Assembly: GCA_964551735.1 (NCBI GenBank)
Contig: CAZKEF010000052.1
Span: forward strand, 1 to 35,704
Origin: DAOUAT01 sp964551735
GTDB lineage: Bacteria > Chloroflexota > Anaerolineae > CG2-30-64-16
Direction of reading: 5' to 3'
Length of the DNA: 35,704 nucleotides
A program made the translations under genes and the position numbers. Below, one piece after another: positions 16,012 through 23,716 of this stretch (the stretch's first letter is position 1; every line of letters starts with the position of its first letter). The notes beneath the pieces are model-generated. The model had not been told where the DNA came from. It was given only the letters and a program-made list of their open reading frames with translations, and ran no database searches.

Positions 16012-17010
16012 TCACGGCGCGCTGGCGCGCACCACCAGCTCCGGCTGAAAAAACAGCGCAGGATCGCCATCTGAAGCGCCGCGCAACTGAGCCAACAGCA
16101 TGCCGACCGCAGCCGTGCCGACGGCCAGTCGATCGATCCGCAGGGTTGTCAGCGCGGGCGTGACCAGGCCAGCCAACAAGATGTCGTCGGCTCCCACCAC
16201 TGCGATGTCGTCGGGCACGCGGCGCCCCGTTTCGGCACACGCGCGCAGCGCGCCGATTGCCACCAGGTCGTTGTAACACAACAGGCCATCCAGATCCGGT
16301 CTTGACGCCAGCAAAGCAAGCGCCGCGCGATAGCCGCCGTCAATATCCGCGCTGTCGCATCGCTGGGTCAGGGAGGTATCTGGCACTACATCCGCCGCCA
16401 GCAGCGCCTCAGTGTAGCCACGCCTGCGCTCTCGGCCGCTGTAAGCCCCTTCCGAAGCGCTCAAAAGACCCACCTGATACCGGCCTAATCGCCGTAGATG
16501 CCGCACCGCCAGCGCAGCGCCCCGGGCGTCAGCGACGCAGACACTACTGCATCCGACCAGGCAGCCGTTGATCAACACCACCGCCTGATGTCGCTTCACC
16601 AACTCGACCAGGGTCTTCTCGGGCAAACGTGGGCTGCACAATACTACCCCATCCACCGCCCGCTGCTCCAGGATGCGCAGTAGATCGGCTTCACGCCCTG
16701 GTTCTTCGACTGTGTTGCATAGCAACAGGCTGTAGTCGGCCTCATGCGCAGCATCGTCGGCCCCGCGACTGATATCAGCAAAGAAAGGGTTAGCAATATC
16801 AGGGACGATCAGGCCGATAGTACGTGTGTGCCGGGTGGCCAGACCGCGCGCAATGCTGCTGGGACGATAATCAAGCCGTTCGATGACATCCTGAACGCGG
16901 CGGAGGGTCGCCTGGCTGATCTCACCTTTACCGTTGAGTGCGCGCGACACCGTCTGCCGGGAGACCCCGGCCTCGCGCGCAACATCGGCAATGGAGACGC
17001 GAAACGACAT
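16012..17010 (-). CDS. LacI-family transcriptional repressor (lacI-1, heads the leftward operon)
   Basis: The 332-aa regulator has an N-terminal helix-turn-helix (SIADVAREAGVSRQTVSRAL, about residues 5-24), a hinge helix region (YRPSSIARGL) and a periplasmic-binding-type ligand domain opening with TIGLIVPDIANPFFADI. The frame extends 22 codons upstream, but MSFRVSIADVA at 17010 fits the family and CGAGG precedes it. It is paralogous to the divergent regulator: both share NPFF(A/S)(D/E), SLLLCNT and LLCYNDLVA(I/V)GAL. It is probably autoregulated, because two 12-bp operator-like sequences lie directly downstream of its promoter. The inducer is probably a sugar intermediate of this locus. Confidence 0.92.
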   Translation of the reverse strand: MSFRVSIADVAREAGVSRQTVSRALNGKGEISQATLRRVQDVIERLDYRPSSIARGLATRHTRTIGLIVPDIANPFFADISRGADDAAHEADYSLLLCNTVEEPGREADLLRILEQRAVDGVVLCSPRLPEKTLVELVKRHQAVVLINGCLVGCSSVCVADARGAALAVRHLRRLGRYQVGLLSASEGAYSGRERRRGYTEALLAADVVPDTSLTQRCDSADIDGGYRAALALLASRPDLDGLLCYNDLVAIGALRACAETGRRVPDDIAVVGADDILLAGLVTPALTTLRIDRLAVGTAAVGMLLAQLRGASDGDPALFFQPELVVRASAP

Positions 17011-17046
17011 CCTCGTGCCTCGCGGGAAAAGTGGGTGGAAATCGCC

Positions 17047-17070
17047 GTGATCGCTCACGGCATCGCTCAC
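17047..17070 (-). promoter_or_regulatory. Tandem 12-bp LacI-type operators of the leftward promoter
   Basis: Read on the minus strand, GTGAGCGATGCC (17070-17059) is followed directly by GTGAGCGATCAC (17058-17047). The second is a near-palindrome with a central CG, as expected for LacI-family operators. The pair covers the predicted transcription start. It matches the order and spacing of the pair at 17176-17199. Confidence 0.7.
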
Positions 17071-17074
17071 GGTC

Positions 17075-17104
17075 ATTATAAACAGAGAGTTAGCCGGATG
17101 TCAA
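17075..17104 (-). promoter_or_regulatory. Sigma70 promoter of the leftward operon
   Basis: The -35 TTGACA (17104-17099) and -10 TATAAT (17080-17075) both match consensus exactly and are separated by 18 bp. Transcription should begin near 17068, within the first operator unit. Confidence 0.85.
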
Positions 17105-17131
17105 ATCACAAAAATATGGGCGCGCAGCAGT

Positions 17132-17160
17132 TTGACGTTCTTGCGTTCGCCCGGTATAAT
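17132..17160 (+). promoter_or_regulatory. Sigma70 promoter of the rightward operon
   Basis: The -35 TTGACG (17132-17137) and -10 TATAAT (17155-17160) are separated by 17 bp. The predicted start is near 17167. It lies back to back with the leftward promoter, with 27 bp between the two -35 boxes. Confidence 0.85.
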
Positions 17161-17175
17161 CCTGGCGTTCTCTCC

Positions 17176-17199
17176 GTGAACGCTGCCGTGAACGCTAAC
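17176..17199 (+). promoter_or_regulatory. Tandem 12-bp LacI-type operators of the rightward promoter
   Basis: GTGAACGCTGCC (17176-17187) is followed directly by GTGAACGCTAAC (17188-17199). Both fit the pattern GTGARCGMTNNC with central CG. They lie about 10-33 bases after the predicted transcription start, suiting roadblock repression. They mirror the pair on the other side of the divergent region. Confidence 0.7.
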
Positions 17200-17238
17200 G
17201 CAAGCGCCATCCCTGCGTCGCTGCGGGAGGTTGATTCG

Positions 17239-18240
17239 ATGATGAGCAGACGGATAACCATCGTAGATGTCGCACGCGCGGCGGGTGTGTCCGCCCAGAC
17301 AGTATCACGCGCGCTGAACAACAAGGGTGAGATCAGTGTCGAGACACGTGCGCGCGTCCTCGAAATGGTGACCCGCCTCGGCTACCGCCCTAACACCCTC
17401 GCCCGCGGCCTGGTGACCCACAAGACCGCCACACTCGGCCTGATCGTGCCCGATATCGCCAACCCGTTTTTCTCAGAAGTTGCGCGCGGTGCTGAGGATG
17501 CCGCGCGCGAGGCCGGCTTCAGTTTGCTGCTGTGCAACACCATGGAAAACCCTGCCCGCGAGATGGAAGCCTTGCGGGCCCTGGAGGCGCAGCGTGTGGA
17601 TGGCATTGTCTTGTGCAGCTCGCGCCTTTCAGAGGAAGCATTCGGTGGGGTGCTGCCTCGACTCCCGGCCGTTGTTCTGGTCAACAGTGAATTGCCCGGC
17701 AGCGACCTGCGCTCGGTTCGCATTGACGATGAGGCCGGCGCACAATGCGCCGTGCAGCACCTGCTGCGCACCGGACGCCGCGCAATCGCCTTCCTGGCCG
17801 GCCCGCCCGCCTCCCAAAGCGGTCGGCGGCGGGCGCAAGGGTATCACCGCGCGTTGACCGAAGCGGGACTGGCAGTTGATCTCGACCTGAGTCTGGGCTG
17901 CGCGCCGCATCTGGAGGGGGGACTGAATTGCGCCCTGCAGATCCTCGCCCGCCGGCCGGAAATTGACGCCTTGCTGTGTTACAACGACCTGGTGGCCGTG
18001 GGTGCGCTGCAAGCCTGCGCGATGCTGGGCCGCCGCGTGCCGGACGATGTCTCGGTGGTCGGCTGCGATGACATCCTGCTGGCGGGGCTCGTCACCCCGC
18101 CGCTCACGACCCTGCGCAGCGATAAACGCGGCCTGGGCGCCGAAGCCGTGCGGCTGCTGTTACGCCACTTGGACGGCTGCACGGAGGGGTGCGAGAACAT
18201 CGTGCTGCTACCGGAGTTGATCGTGCGGGCCAGCGCCTGA
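17239..18240 (+). CDS. LacI-family transcriptional repressor (lacI-2, heads the rightward operon)
   Basis: This is a 333-aa regulator. The helix-turn-helix ITIVDVARAAGVSAQTVSRAL is at about residues 5-25, the hinge RPNTLARGL is near 52-60, and the ligand-binding domain starts LGLIVPDIANPFFSEV. The open frame begins far upstream, but GGGAGG at 17225-17230 places the start at the ATG ATG pair 17239/17242, where the family N-terminus begins. It is a clear paralog of the divergent lacI-1. It is followed after 75 bp by a URO-D-like gene; that gap contains a short hairpin (ACAGGG-CGG-CCCTGT). It is expected to repress the rightward catabolic operon and possibly cross-regulate the other side. Confidence 0.92.
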   Translation: MMSRRITIVDVARAAGVSAQTVSRALNNKGEISVETRARVLEMVTRLGYRPNTLARGLVTHKTATLGLIVPDIANPFFSEVARGAEDAAREAGFSLLLCNTMENPAREMEALRALEAQRVDGIVLCSSRLSEEAFGGVLPRLPAVVLVNSELPGSDLRSVRIDDEAGAQCAVQHLLRTGRRAIAFLAGPPASQSGRRRAQGYHRALTEAGLAVDLDLSLGCAPHLEGGLNCALQILARRPEIDALLCYNDLVAVGALQACAMLGRRVPDDVSVVGCDDILLAGLVTPPLTTLRSDKRGLGAEAVRLLLRHLDGCTEGCENIVLLPELIVRASA

Positions 18241-18315
18241 GCGACTGATTCAATACAGGGCGGCCCTGTTCAGGGTGACGGGTGATAGATTGAAATGGAA
18301 CGGAAGGAGACATCC

Positions 18316-19335
18316 ATGAATCCCTGGCAACGCTTCATGACCGTCGCGCGCGGGGGCGTGGCTGATCAGACGCCGGTCGCTCTGATCGTGGATAGCCCCT
18401 GGCTGCCCGGCTACGTGGGGGTGGATACCCTCGACTACTTCCTCCAGCCTGATGTGTGGTGGTGGACGAACTGCGACTTGCTGGCGCGCTACCCCGATGT
18501 GGCCTGGGTGCCGGGCTTCTGGGTGGAATACGGCATGGCCGCGGAACCGTCTGCGTTCGGCGCGCGCGTCGTCTGGCACCATGATTCGCCGCCGTCCATC
18601 GAGCCGCTGCCGGGCGGCCTGGATGCCCTGGCTGCCATGCGCCCGGCCGACCCGTACGAGCACGGCTTCATGCCGCTGGCGCTCCAGTTGTACCGGGATG
18701 CGGGGCGCCGTTTGCGGGCTGAAGGCTTAGCGGTGCGGATGGTCGCCGCGCGCGGGCCGCACGCGGTGGCTGGTTGGCTGCTGGGCATCACTGAGCTGAT
18801 GGTGGCTTTGAAACGCCAGCCGGAACGCGTTGCCCCGGTGTTGGATATGCTGACCGAAACCATCATTGCCTGGTTGCGCGCCCAGGCCGGTGCGGTGGGC
18901 GGGGTGGAGGGCATCCTGCTGCTGGACGATATCCCCGGTATGCTTTCGCCCAAGCTGTTCGACGCGCTGGCCGCGCCCTACCTGGCGCGCATCTTCGAGG
19001 CGTTTGATGGGCTGGTGCGGGTGTATCACAACGATACGCCCTGCCCGCACCTGCTGCCCCGGCTGGCCGAGCTGCCCTTCGACGTCTTTAATTTCAGCCA
19101 CGAGACGGATATCGCCGAGGTGCGAGCGGCCATGCCGCGCCACGCGCTGATGGGCAACGTGCCGCCGCTCTCGGTGATGGCCCAGGGCATGCCGGACCAG
19201 GTGCGGACGTGGGCACGCGCCTGCATCGAGAAGACCGGCCGCCGCGGGCTGATCCTGTCGGCCGGCGGCGGCGTCAGCCCTGGCACACCTGCGGAAAACG
19301 TGGACGCGCTGGTGGAGGCGGTGCGCGGGGCGTAG
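18316..19335 (+). CDS. Uroporphyrinogen decarboxylase-like (URO-D/methyltransferase superfamily) protein 1
   Basis: This is a 339-aa TIM-barrel-type protein. Its C-terminal half is like the URO-D/corrinoid methyltransferase superfamily: GVEGILLLDDIPGMLSP, YHNDTPCPHLL (His at about 238, Cys at about 243) and SAGGGVSPGTPAENVDALV. In methyltransferases such as MtaA, a His-x-Cys plus a later Cys binds zinc. Here the spacing is His-x4-Cys and the later Cys is absent (AGGGVSPGTP), so the metal site may differ. It is not a heme-pathway enzyme by context. The start at 18316 follows GGAAGGAGA. It is the first of five related genes in this locus and the most divergent in its metal motif. Confidence 0.75.
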   Translation: MNPWQRFMTVARGGVADQTPVALIVDSPWLPGYVGVDTLDYFLQPDVWWWTNCDLLARYPDVAWVPGFWVEYGMAAEPSAFGARVVWHHDSPPSIEPLPGGLDALAAMRPADPYEHGFMPLALQLYRDAGRRLRAEGLAVRMVAARGPHAVAGWLLGITELMVALKRQPERVAPVLDMLTETIIAWLRAQAGAVGGVEGILLLDDIPGMLSPKLFDALAAPYLARIFEAFDGLVRVYHNDTPCPHLLPRLAELPFDVFNFSHETDIAEVRAAMPRHALMGNVPPLSVMAQGMPDQVRTWARACIEKTGRRGLILSAGGGVSPGTPAENVDALVEAVRGA

Positions 19336-19337
19336 TA

Positions 19338-19365
19338 CGTATTGCGTACTGCGTATTTCGTATCC
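19338..19365 (+). repeat. Tandem heptamer array (CGTATTG type)
   Basis: Four 7-mers occur in a row: CGTATTG, CGTACTG, CGTATTT and CGTATCC, starting just after the URO-D-like 1 stop codon. The rest of the 97-bp gap also looks repetitive (CGTTGATT, CGCTGATT). The same heptamer occurs in opposite orientation at 24952-24986. Confidence 0.7.
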
Positions 19366-19432
19366 TGTCAACGTTGCACACCATCCGTTATCCGCCATTC
19401 GTTGATTCGCTGATTCGTTCCAGGAGCAAGTA

Positions 19433-20947
19433 ATGACCGTCACACTGAGCGAGCTTTCCGAAATCAATCTTCCAGTCTACCCGAATTCCCTGGTGGGGGA
19501 CGAGGACGTCACCTATTTTCTAGCTTGGACCGGGGAGGGGAAACGATTGTGTGTGGTAGGGCCGGCGGGCAGTACGGCGCTGATGGCTTTCTCCGGCGAT
19601 GCCAGCGCGTTGGGCGACCGAGCCTTGTTGGTCTGCCCGCTCATGCACGCGAACGCGGGCGCGTTGCGCGCCGCGCTGCCGTGGCTCCGCCCCGCGCCGT
19701 TGGGCCTGACCACCTCGGCGGGGTGCGGCGACCGCCTGGGGCTGGCCACGCCCGGCCACATCCGCGCGGCGCGCGCAGTAGGCGGCCGGATCGGCATGAT
19801 CTTCGCCCAGCAATCCATCCGCGAGATGACCCGCACCGGCCGGAGCCCCGACGACGTGATGGACGATGCAACGTGGGGCATCTTCCAGGAAGGCTGGCGC
19901 ACAGGGATCGGCGCGGACGCCGACCATCTGAAGACAACCGATGACATTGACCGCTGCGCGGCCGCCGGGTTCACCTTTTTCACCTTCGATCCCGGCGCCC
20001 ACGTTGATCCCGCGGCGGATACCGACGACGCGGCGACCCTCCGGGCGAAGTACGCCGCGCTGCCCTGGCCCGACCTGGCAACCGCCGCCCACGACCTCCA
20101 GGTGGCCTACGTCGGCAAGCGCATCGAGGTTGAGGACCGCTGGCTGGCGCTGGACGAGGAGACGCTGCTGCGCGCGGCCGTGAAATATGGCCGCGCAGTG
20201 GTGCACGTGGCCGCGCTCTACCGCCACCTGGCCGTGCTCCTGCCGGCCGGCGCCTTTGAGGTGGAGGTGTCGGTTGATGAGACGGACACGCCCACCAGCC
20301 ACGTCGAGCACCTGTTCATCGCGCGGGAGCTGCGTCGGCTGGGCGTGCGCTGGGTCAGCCTGGCCCCGCGTTACGTGGGCAGCTTCGAGAAGGGGGTGGA
20401 CTACATCGCGCCCGGCGCCCGCCGCCCCGAAGAGGGGACCACGGACGCCTTTGCCGCCGACTTCGCCGGCCATGCGGCCATCGCGCGGGCGCTTGGGCCC
20501 TACAAGCTCAGCCTGCACTCCGGTTCCGACAAGTTCAGCATCTACGGCATCGCGGCCGAGATGACGCGCGGACAGATCCACCTGAAGACGGCCGGCACCA
20601 GTTACCTGGAGGCGTTGCGCGCCACGGCCGCGTTCGATCCCGCGCTTTTCCGGGAGATCCTGGCGTTTGCCTTGGAGCGCTACGACACCGACAAGGCGAG
20701 CTACCACATATCGGCTCGGCCGGCGCTTGTCCCCCGGCCCGAAACCCTGGCCGACCGCGATCTGCCGGGCCTGCTGGAGCATTTCGACGCCCGGCAGGTG
20801 TTGCACGTCACCTTTGGCTCGGTGCTGACCGCGTCCGCGCTGAAGGCGCGGCTGCTGGCGGGCCTGCTGCAGCATGAAGAAGCCTATTACGATGTGCTAG
20901 AACGCCACTTCATCCGTCATCTCGCACCGCTAAAGGGGAAAGCATGA
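19433..20947 (+). CDS. uxaE: Tagaturonate epimerase family protein (UxaE-like)
   Basis: The 504-aa protein resembles the UxaE family described from Thermotoga, which interconverts D-tagaturonate and D-fructuronate. Supporting segments are YKLSLHSGSDKFSIY at about residues 357-371 and HLKTAGTSYLEALR at about 383-396, both of which I recognise as conserved blocks of that family. The length is also typical. The start has AGGAG six bases upstream. The stop overlaps the cupin gene by 4 bp. A uronate epimerase beside an IolB-like isomerase points to catabolism of uronate-type sugars, although uronate isomerase (UxaC) and the usual reductases are not in the window. Recognition is from memory of motifs, not a search. 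Confidence 0.72.
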   Translation: MTVTLSELSEINLPVYPNSLVGDEDVTYFLAWTGEGKRLCVVGPAGSTALMAFSGDASALGDRALLVCPLMHANAGALRAALPWLRPAPLGLTTSAGCGDRLGLATPGHIRAARAVGGRIGMIFAQQSIREMTRTGRSPDDVMDDATWGIFQEGWRTGIGADADHLKTTDDIDRCAAAGFTFFTFDPGAHVDPAADTDDAATLRAKYAALPWPDLATAAHDLQVAYVGKRIEVEDRWLALDEETLLRAAVKYGRAVVHVAALYRHLAVLLPAGAFEVEVSVDETDTPTSHVEHLFIARELRRLGVRWVSLAPRYVGSFEKGVDYIAPGARRPEEGTTDAFAADFAGHAAIARALGPYKLSLHSGSDKFSIYGIAAEMTRGQIHLKTAGTSYLEALRATAAFDPALFREILAFALERYDTDKASYHISARPALVPRPETLADRDLPGLLEHFDARQVLHVTFGSVLTASALKARLLAGLLQHEEAYYDVLERHFIRHLAPLKGKA

Positions 20948-21375
20948 ACTACGTCTTCAGCACCAGCGATACCATCCTCTACCGTTTTCCCACCCATGTG
21001 AACGAGCTCGTGCTCGATCGCTCGGAGGCGACCGCCACCGAGGTCTTCATCGTCGTATTGGAACCCGGCGAGGCGCCGCCGCTCCACAAACACCCCGATA
21101 CCGAGCAGATCTTCTACATGCTCGCAGGGGAAGGTGAGCTGCGCATCGGTCCCGAAGCGGCCGAAAGTTACCGGGTCAAACCGGGCGATGTGGTGCGCAT
21201 CCCGCCGGACACGTGGCACAAGATCATCAACGATGGCGGCGTGCCCGTGCGCTACGTGAGCGTGGACGCTTTTCCCGGTGGCCGTCCGACCGACGAGCCC
21301 ACCTGGGACGACCATGTGCGCGGCAACTGCGCGGCCCATGGCTGGGATTTCGCCAGCATCAAGCGCAGTAAGTGA
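20944..21375 (+). CDS. Small cupin-domain protein
   Basis: This is a 143-aa single cupin. Motif 1 is PPLHKHPDTEQIFYMLAGEGEL, with predicted metal ligands His48, His50 and Glu54. Motif 2 is KPGDVVRIPPDTWHKIIN with His92. The sequence shows no further domain. Small cupins of this kind act as sugar isomerases, epimerases or dioxygenase-like enzymes, or as regulatory sugar binders. The ATG overlaps the uxaE-like stop codon (ATGA) and AAAGGGG lies upstream, so it is translationally coupled to the epimerase. A partner role in the same reaction, such as mutarotation or sugar-acid isomerisation, is plausible but unproven. Confidence 0.8.
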   Translation: MNYVFSTSDTILYRFPTHVNELVLDRSEATATEVFIVVLEPGEAPPLHKHPDTEQIFYMLAGEGELRIGPEAAESYRVKPGDVVRIPPDTWHKIINDGGVPVRYVSVDAFPGGRPTDEPTWDDHVRGNCAAHGWDFASIKRSK

Positions 21376-21382
21376 GGGGGAT

Positions 21383-22573
21383 ATGAACGGCAGAGAGCGC
21401 ATCCTGGCCGCGTTCAACGGTGGCGTTGCTGATGTCGTCCCGTTCGCGCCCAACATCTATCTATGGTTCTACTACCATCGCTACCACGGCACCCTGCCCG
21501 AGGCGCTGCGGTCGGCGACGCATCCGTTCGACGTGTTACGCCACCTGGGCGCCGACATCTTGGCCCGATGGGATACCCAGTGGGCGGTGAAAGAAGTCTA
21601 TAGCGCGGGGGAATACCACTCGGAGTTCGTGGATCAGGGCGGGGTCACGCCCTCTGCTTTGCCACCGGGGACGCCGATCACCACCTCGTTCAACATCTAT
21701 CCGCCCGGTGCCAACGAACACCGGCGGCGCTTCGTCACGCCCCACGGCACGCTGACGCAGACGTGGGCCTTCACCGCCGAGACCGGGGCCGACTTCGAGG
21801 CGAAATACTGGTGGACAGACTGGGCCGAGTATGAGGCAGTGCGCTTCATGCTAGAGGCGCGCGACTATGTCTTCGATGCCGACCTCTTTCGCCATTGGGT
21901 GCGGCAGGTGGGTGATGATGGTGTGGTGATGTGCCACGTCACCCAGTCGCCGTTGAAGATGCTGCATTGGTTGGCCGGCCCGCAGAATGCGACCTTCTTC
22001 ATCATGGATCACCCTGAGGAAACGAAGGCGCTGGCCCGCATCCATGAGGAGAAAGCGTTGGCGCTGTTGGAGCAGGTGGTGGATCTGCCCGAGGCCGACA
22101 TCTTCTTCTCCGGTGACAACCTGGACAGCATGTTCTACCCCCCGCGCTTCTACCGTGACTACTGCGACAGCTTCTTCACCCGCGCGGCTGAGATCGTCCA
22201 TCGCCGCGGCAAACGGTTCGTGGTGCACGCTTGCGGCCGGAACAAGGCGCTGCTGCCGCTGGTAGGCGCGTCCGGCGTGGATTGCCTGGAGGGGATCACG
22301 CCGCCGCCGCTGGGGGATGTGCTCTTGGGGGATGCGCGGCGCCTGGCGGGCAAGGCTGATTTCACGGTCAACGGCGGCATGGATTCGCCGCACCAGGAGT
22401 TGGGCGAAGGCGCTGAGGCCGCGCTGCATGCGTACACGCGCGACCTGTTTGCCTGCATGGGTGATAAACGTCACTTCATCTTTGCCTCAAGCTGCATGAC
22501 CTCGCCGCTGACGCCGTGGGAGAACCTGGTGTATTTCCGGAATGCGGCGCGCGAATACGGAAGGATCGGCTGA
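21383..22573 (+). CDS. Uroporphyrinogen decarboxylase-like protein 2
   Basis: The 396-aa protein opens MNGRERILAAFNGGVADVVPF, the standard N-terminus of URO-D superfamily proteins. Later it has SGDNLDSMFYPPRFY, then HACG with His282-x-Cys284 and SCMTSPLTPWENL with Cys371. The His-x-Cys...Cys set matches the zinc site of corrinoid-dependent methyltransferases such as MtaA/MtbA. No corrinoid-binding protein is in the window. The reading frame extends into the cupin gene, but GAGGGGG places the start at 21383, seven bases after the cupin stop. Its function in the sugar locus is unknown; it could be a demethylase or decarboxylase acting on a sugar-derived compound. Confidence 0.78.
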   Translation: MNGRERILAAFNGGVADVVPFAPNIYLWFYYHRYHGTLPEALRSATHPFDVLRHLGADILARWDTQWAVKEVYSAGEYHSEFVDQGGVTPSALPPGTPITTSFNIYPPGANEHRRRFVTPHGTLTQTWAFTAETGADFEAKYWWTDWAEYEAVRFMLEARDYVFDADLFRHWVRQVGDDGVVMCHVTQSPLKMLHWLAGPQNATFFIMDHPEETKALARIHEEKALALLEQVVDLPEADIFFSGDNLDSMFYPPRFYRDYCDSFFTRAAEIVHRRGKRFVVHACGRNKALLPLVGASGVDCLEGITPPPLGDVLLGDARRLAGKADFTVNGGMDSPHQELGEGAEAALHAYTRDLFACMGDKRHFIFASSCMTSPLTPWENLVYFRNAAREYGRIG

Positions 22574-22576
22574 GCC

Positions 22577-23707
22577 ATGTCCGCGTCCGTGTTCGACATC
22601 ACCACCAAGGACGCTCAGGCCATGCCGGTGACGCCGGTCGCGCCCGCTGATTTCGACCTGGCGCGCTACGAGGCGTACGCGGCCGAGGCAGAAGCGCGCT
22701 ACGCTGAGTTCGTGCGCCAGTCTGAAGGGATCATGGTCTGGCAGCGGGTGCGCGTGGCCGATGTGTTCCGCGACGGCTGTCGCGATATGCGCGCGTCGTT
22801 GGCCTGGCAGTTGGGCGGCCTGACGAAGGCGCTGGATTTCCTCACCGACGCGCCCAACTACCTGGAGCCGTGGTATGGCATCGGCGTGACCGCGGCCGCG
22901 TTTGGCGCCGAGTACGATTGGCCTGAGGGCCAGGCGCCGGTGGTGCGGCCCCGTTACGCCACGGCCCAGGCTGTCCCCCCACTCACCCCGCGGCCCTGGC
23001 ACGAGGCACAGATCACCCGCCATGTGCTGGCGATGATTGACACCTTCCTGGAGGAGACGCAGGGTTGCCTGCCCATCTCGTGGTCTGATCTGCAGAACCC
23101 GCTCAACGTGGCGACGGAGCTGGTAGAGACCTCCGGCTTTTTCACCGATTTCGTCCAAGCGCCCGACGCGGTCCGCCGGCTGCTGGCCGCGCTCACCGAC
23201 GAAGTGATCCGTTTCACGCAGGAGCAGACCCGCCGCATCGGCGATCGGTTGGTGCGGCCGGGCCACGGCTTTGCCAGCGCGCGCGCCGGCACAGGCATCG
23301 GGCTGAGCTCCGATAACCTGGTGATGATCTCCCCGCGTGCCTATCGGCAGTTCTGCGTGGAGAACGACGCGCGTATCGGCGCGGCTTTCGGCGGTACGGC
23401 CATCCACTCGTGCGGGGATTGGGCGCGCTGGATTGATGCCGTGAGGAGCAACCCGCACCTGGTCATGGTGGATGCTGCGTTCAGCCCGCAGACCGATCCC
23501 GCTTACAACGATCCGGCCGCGTTCCGTGCGGCCTTCGCGGGCACGGGCCTCATCGTCCATGCGCGCCTGGTGGGCGACCCGGACGATGTGCTGGCGCGGG
23601 CGCGGCAGCTCTGGGGGCCCGGGATGCGGCTGGTGATCGTAACTTATGTGCAGGATCCGGCCGCGCAACACAAGCTGTATCATGACATCCACGAACTGAG
23701 CCACTAA
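22577..23707 (+). CDS. Uroporphyrinogen decarboxylase-like protein 3
   Basis: The 376-aa protein has the URO-D superfamily layout in its second half: PISWSDLQNPLNVATEL, SSDNLVMISPRAYRQF and HSCGDW (His277-x-Cys279). The later Cys of the zinc site is missing: the matching C-terminal stretch reads VIVTYVQDPAAQHKLY. It has an extended N-terminus (about 50 residues) before the barrel. AAGGA lies upstream and the gene follows the previous URO-D-like gene by 3 bp, so the two are surely co-expressed and perhaps form a heteromer. Compared with proteins 2 and 5, which keep a full His/Cys/Cys set, this one may be a non-catalytic or differently metallated partner. Confidence 0.75.
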   Translation: MSASVFDITTKDAQAMPVTPVAPADFDLARYEAYAAEAEARYAEFVRQSEGIMVWQRVRVADVFRDGCRDMRASLAWQLGGLTKALDFLTDAPNYLEPWYGIGVTAAAFGAEYDWPEGQAPVVRPRYATAQAVPPLTPRPWHEAQITRHVLAMIDTFLEETQGCLPISWSDLQNPLNVATELVETSGFFTDFVQAPDAVRRLLAALTDEVIRFTQEQTRRIGDRLVRPGHGFASARAGTGIGLSSDNLVMISPRAYRQFCVENDARIGAAFGGTAIHSCGDWARWIDAVRSNPHLVMVDAAFSPQTDPAYNDPAAFRAAFAGTGLIVHARLVGDPDDVLARARQLWGPGMRLVIVTYVQDPAAQHKLYHDIHELSH

Positions 23708-23716
23708 GGATCCGAC

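Noticed and set aside
19520..20875. 451-codon minus-strand frame opposite the uxaE-like gene
   Set aside because: It has no recognisable domain, is rich in His/Arg/Gln/Gly, and is fully antisense to a conserved protein.
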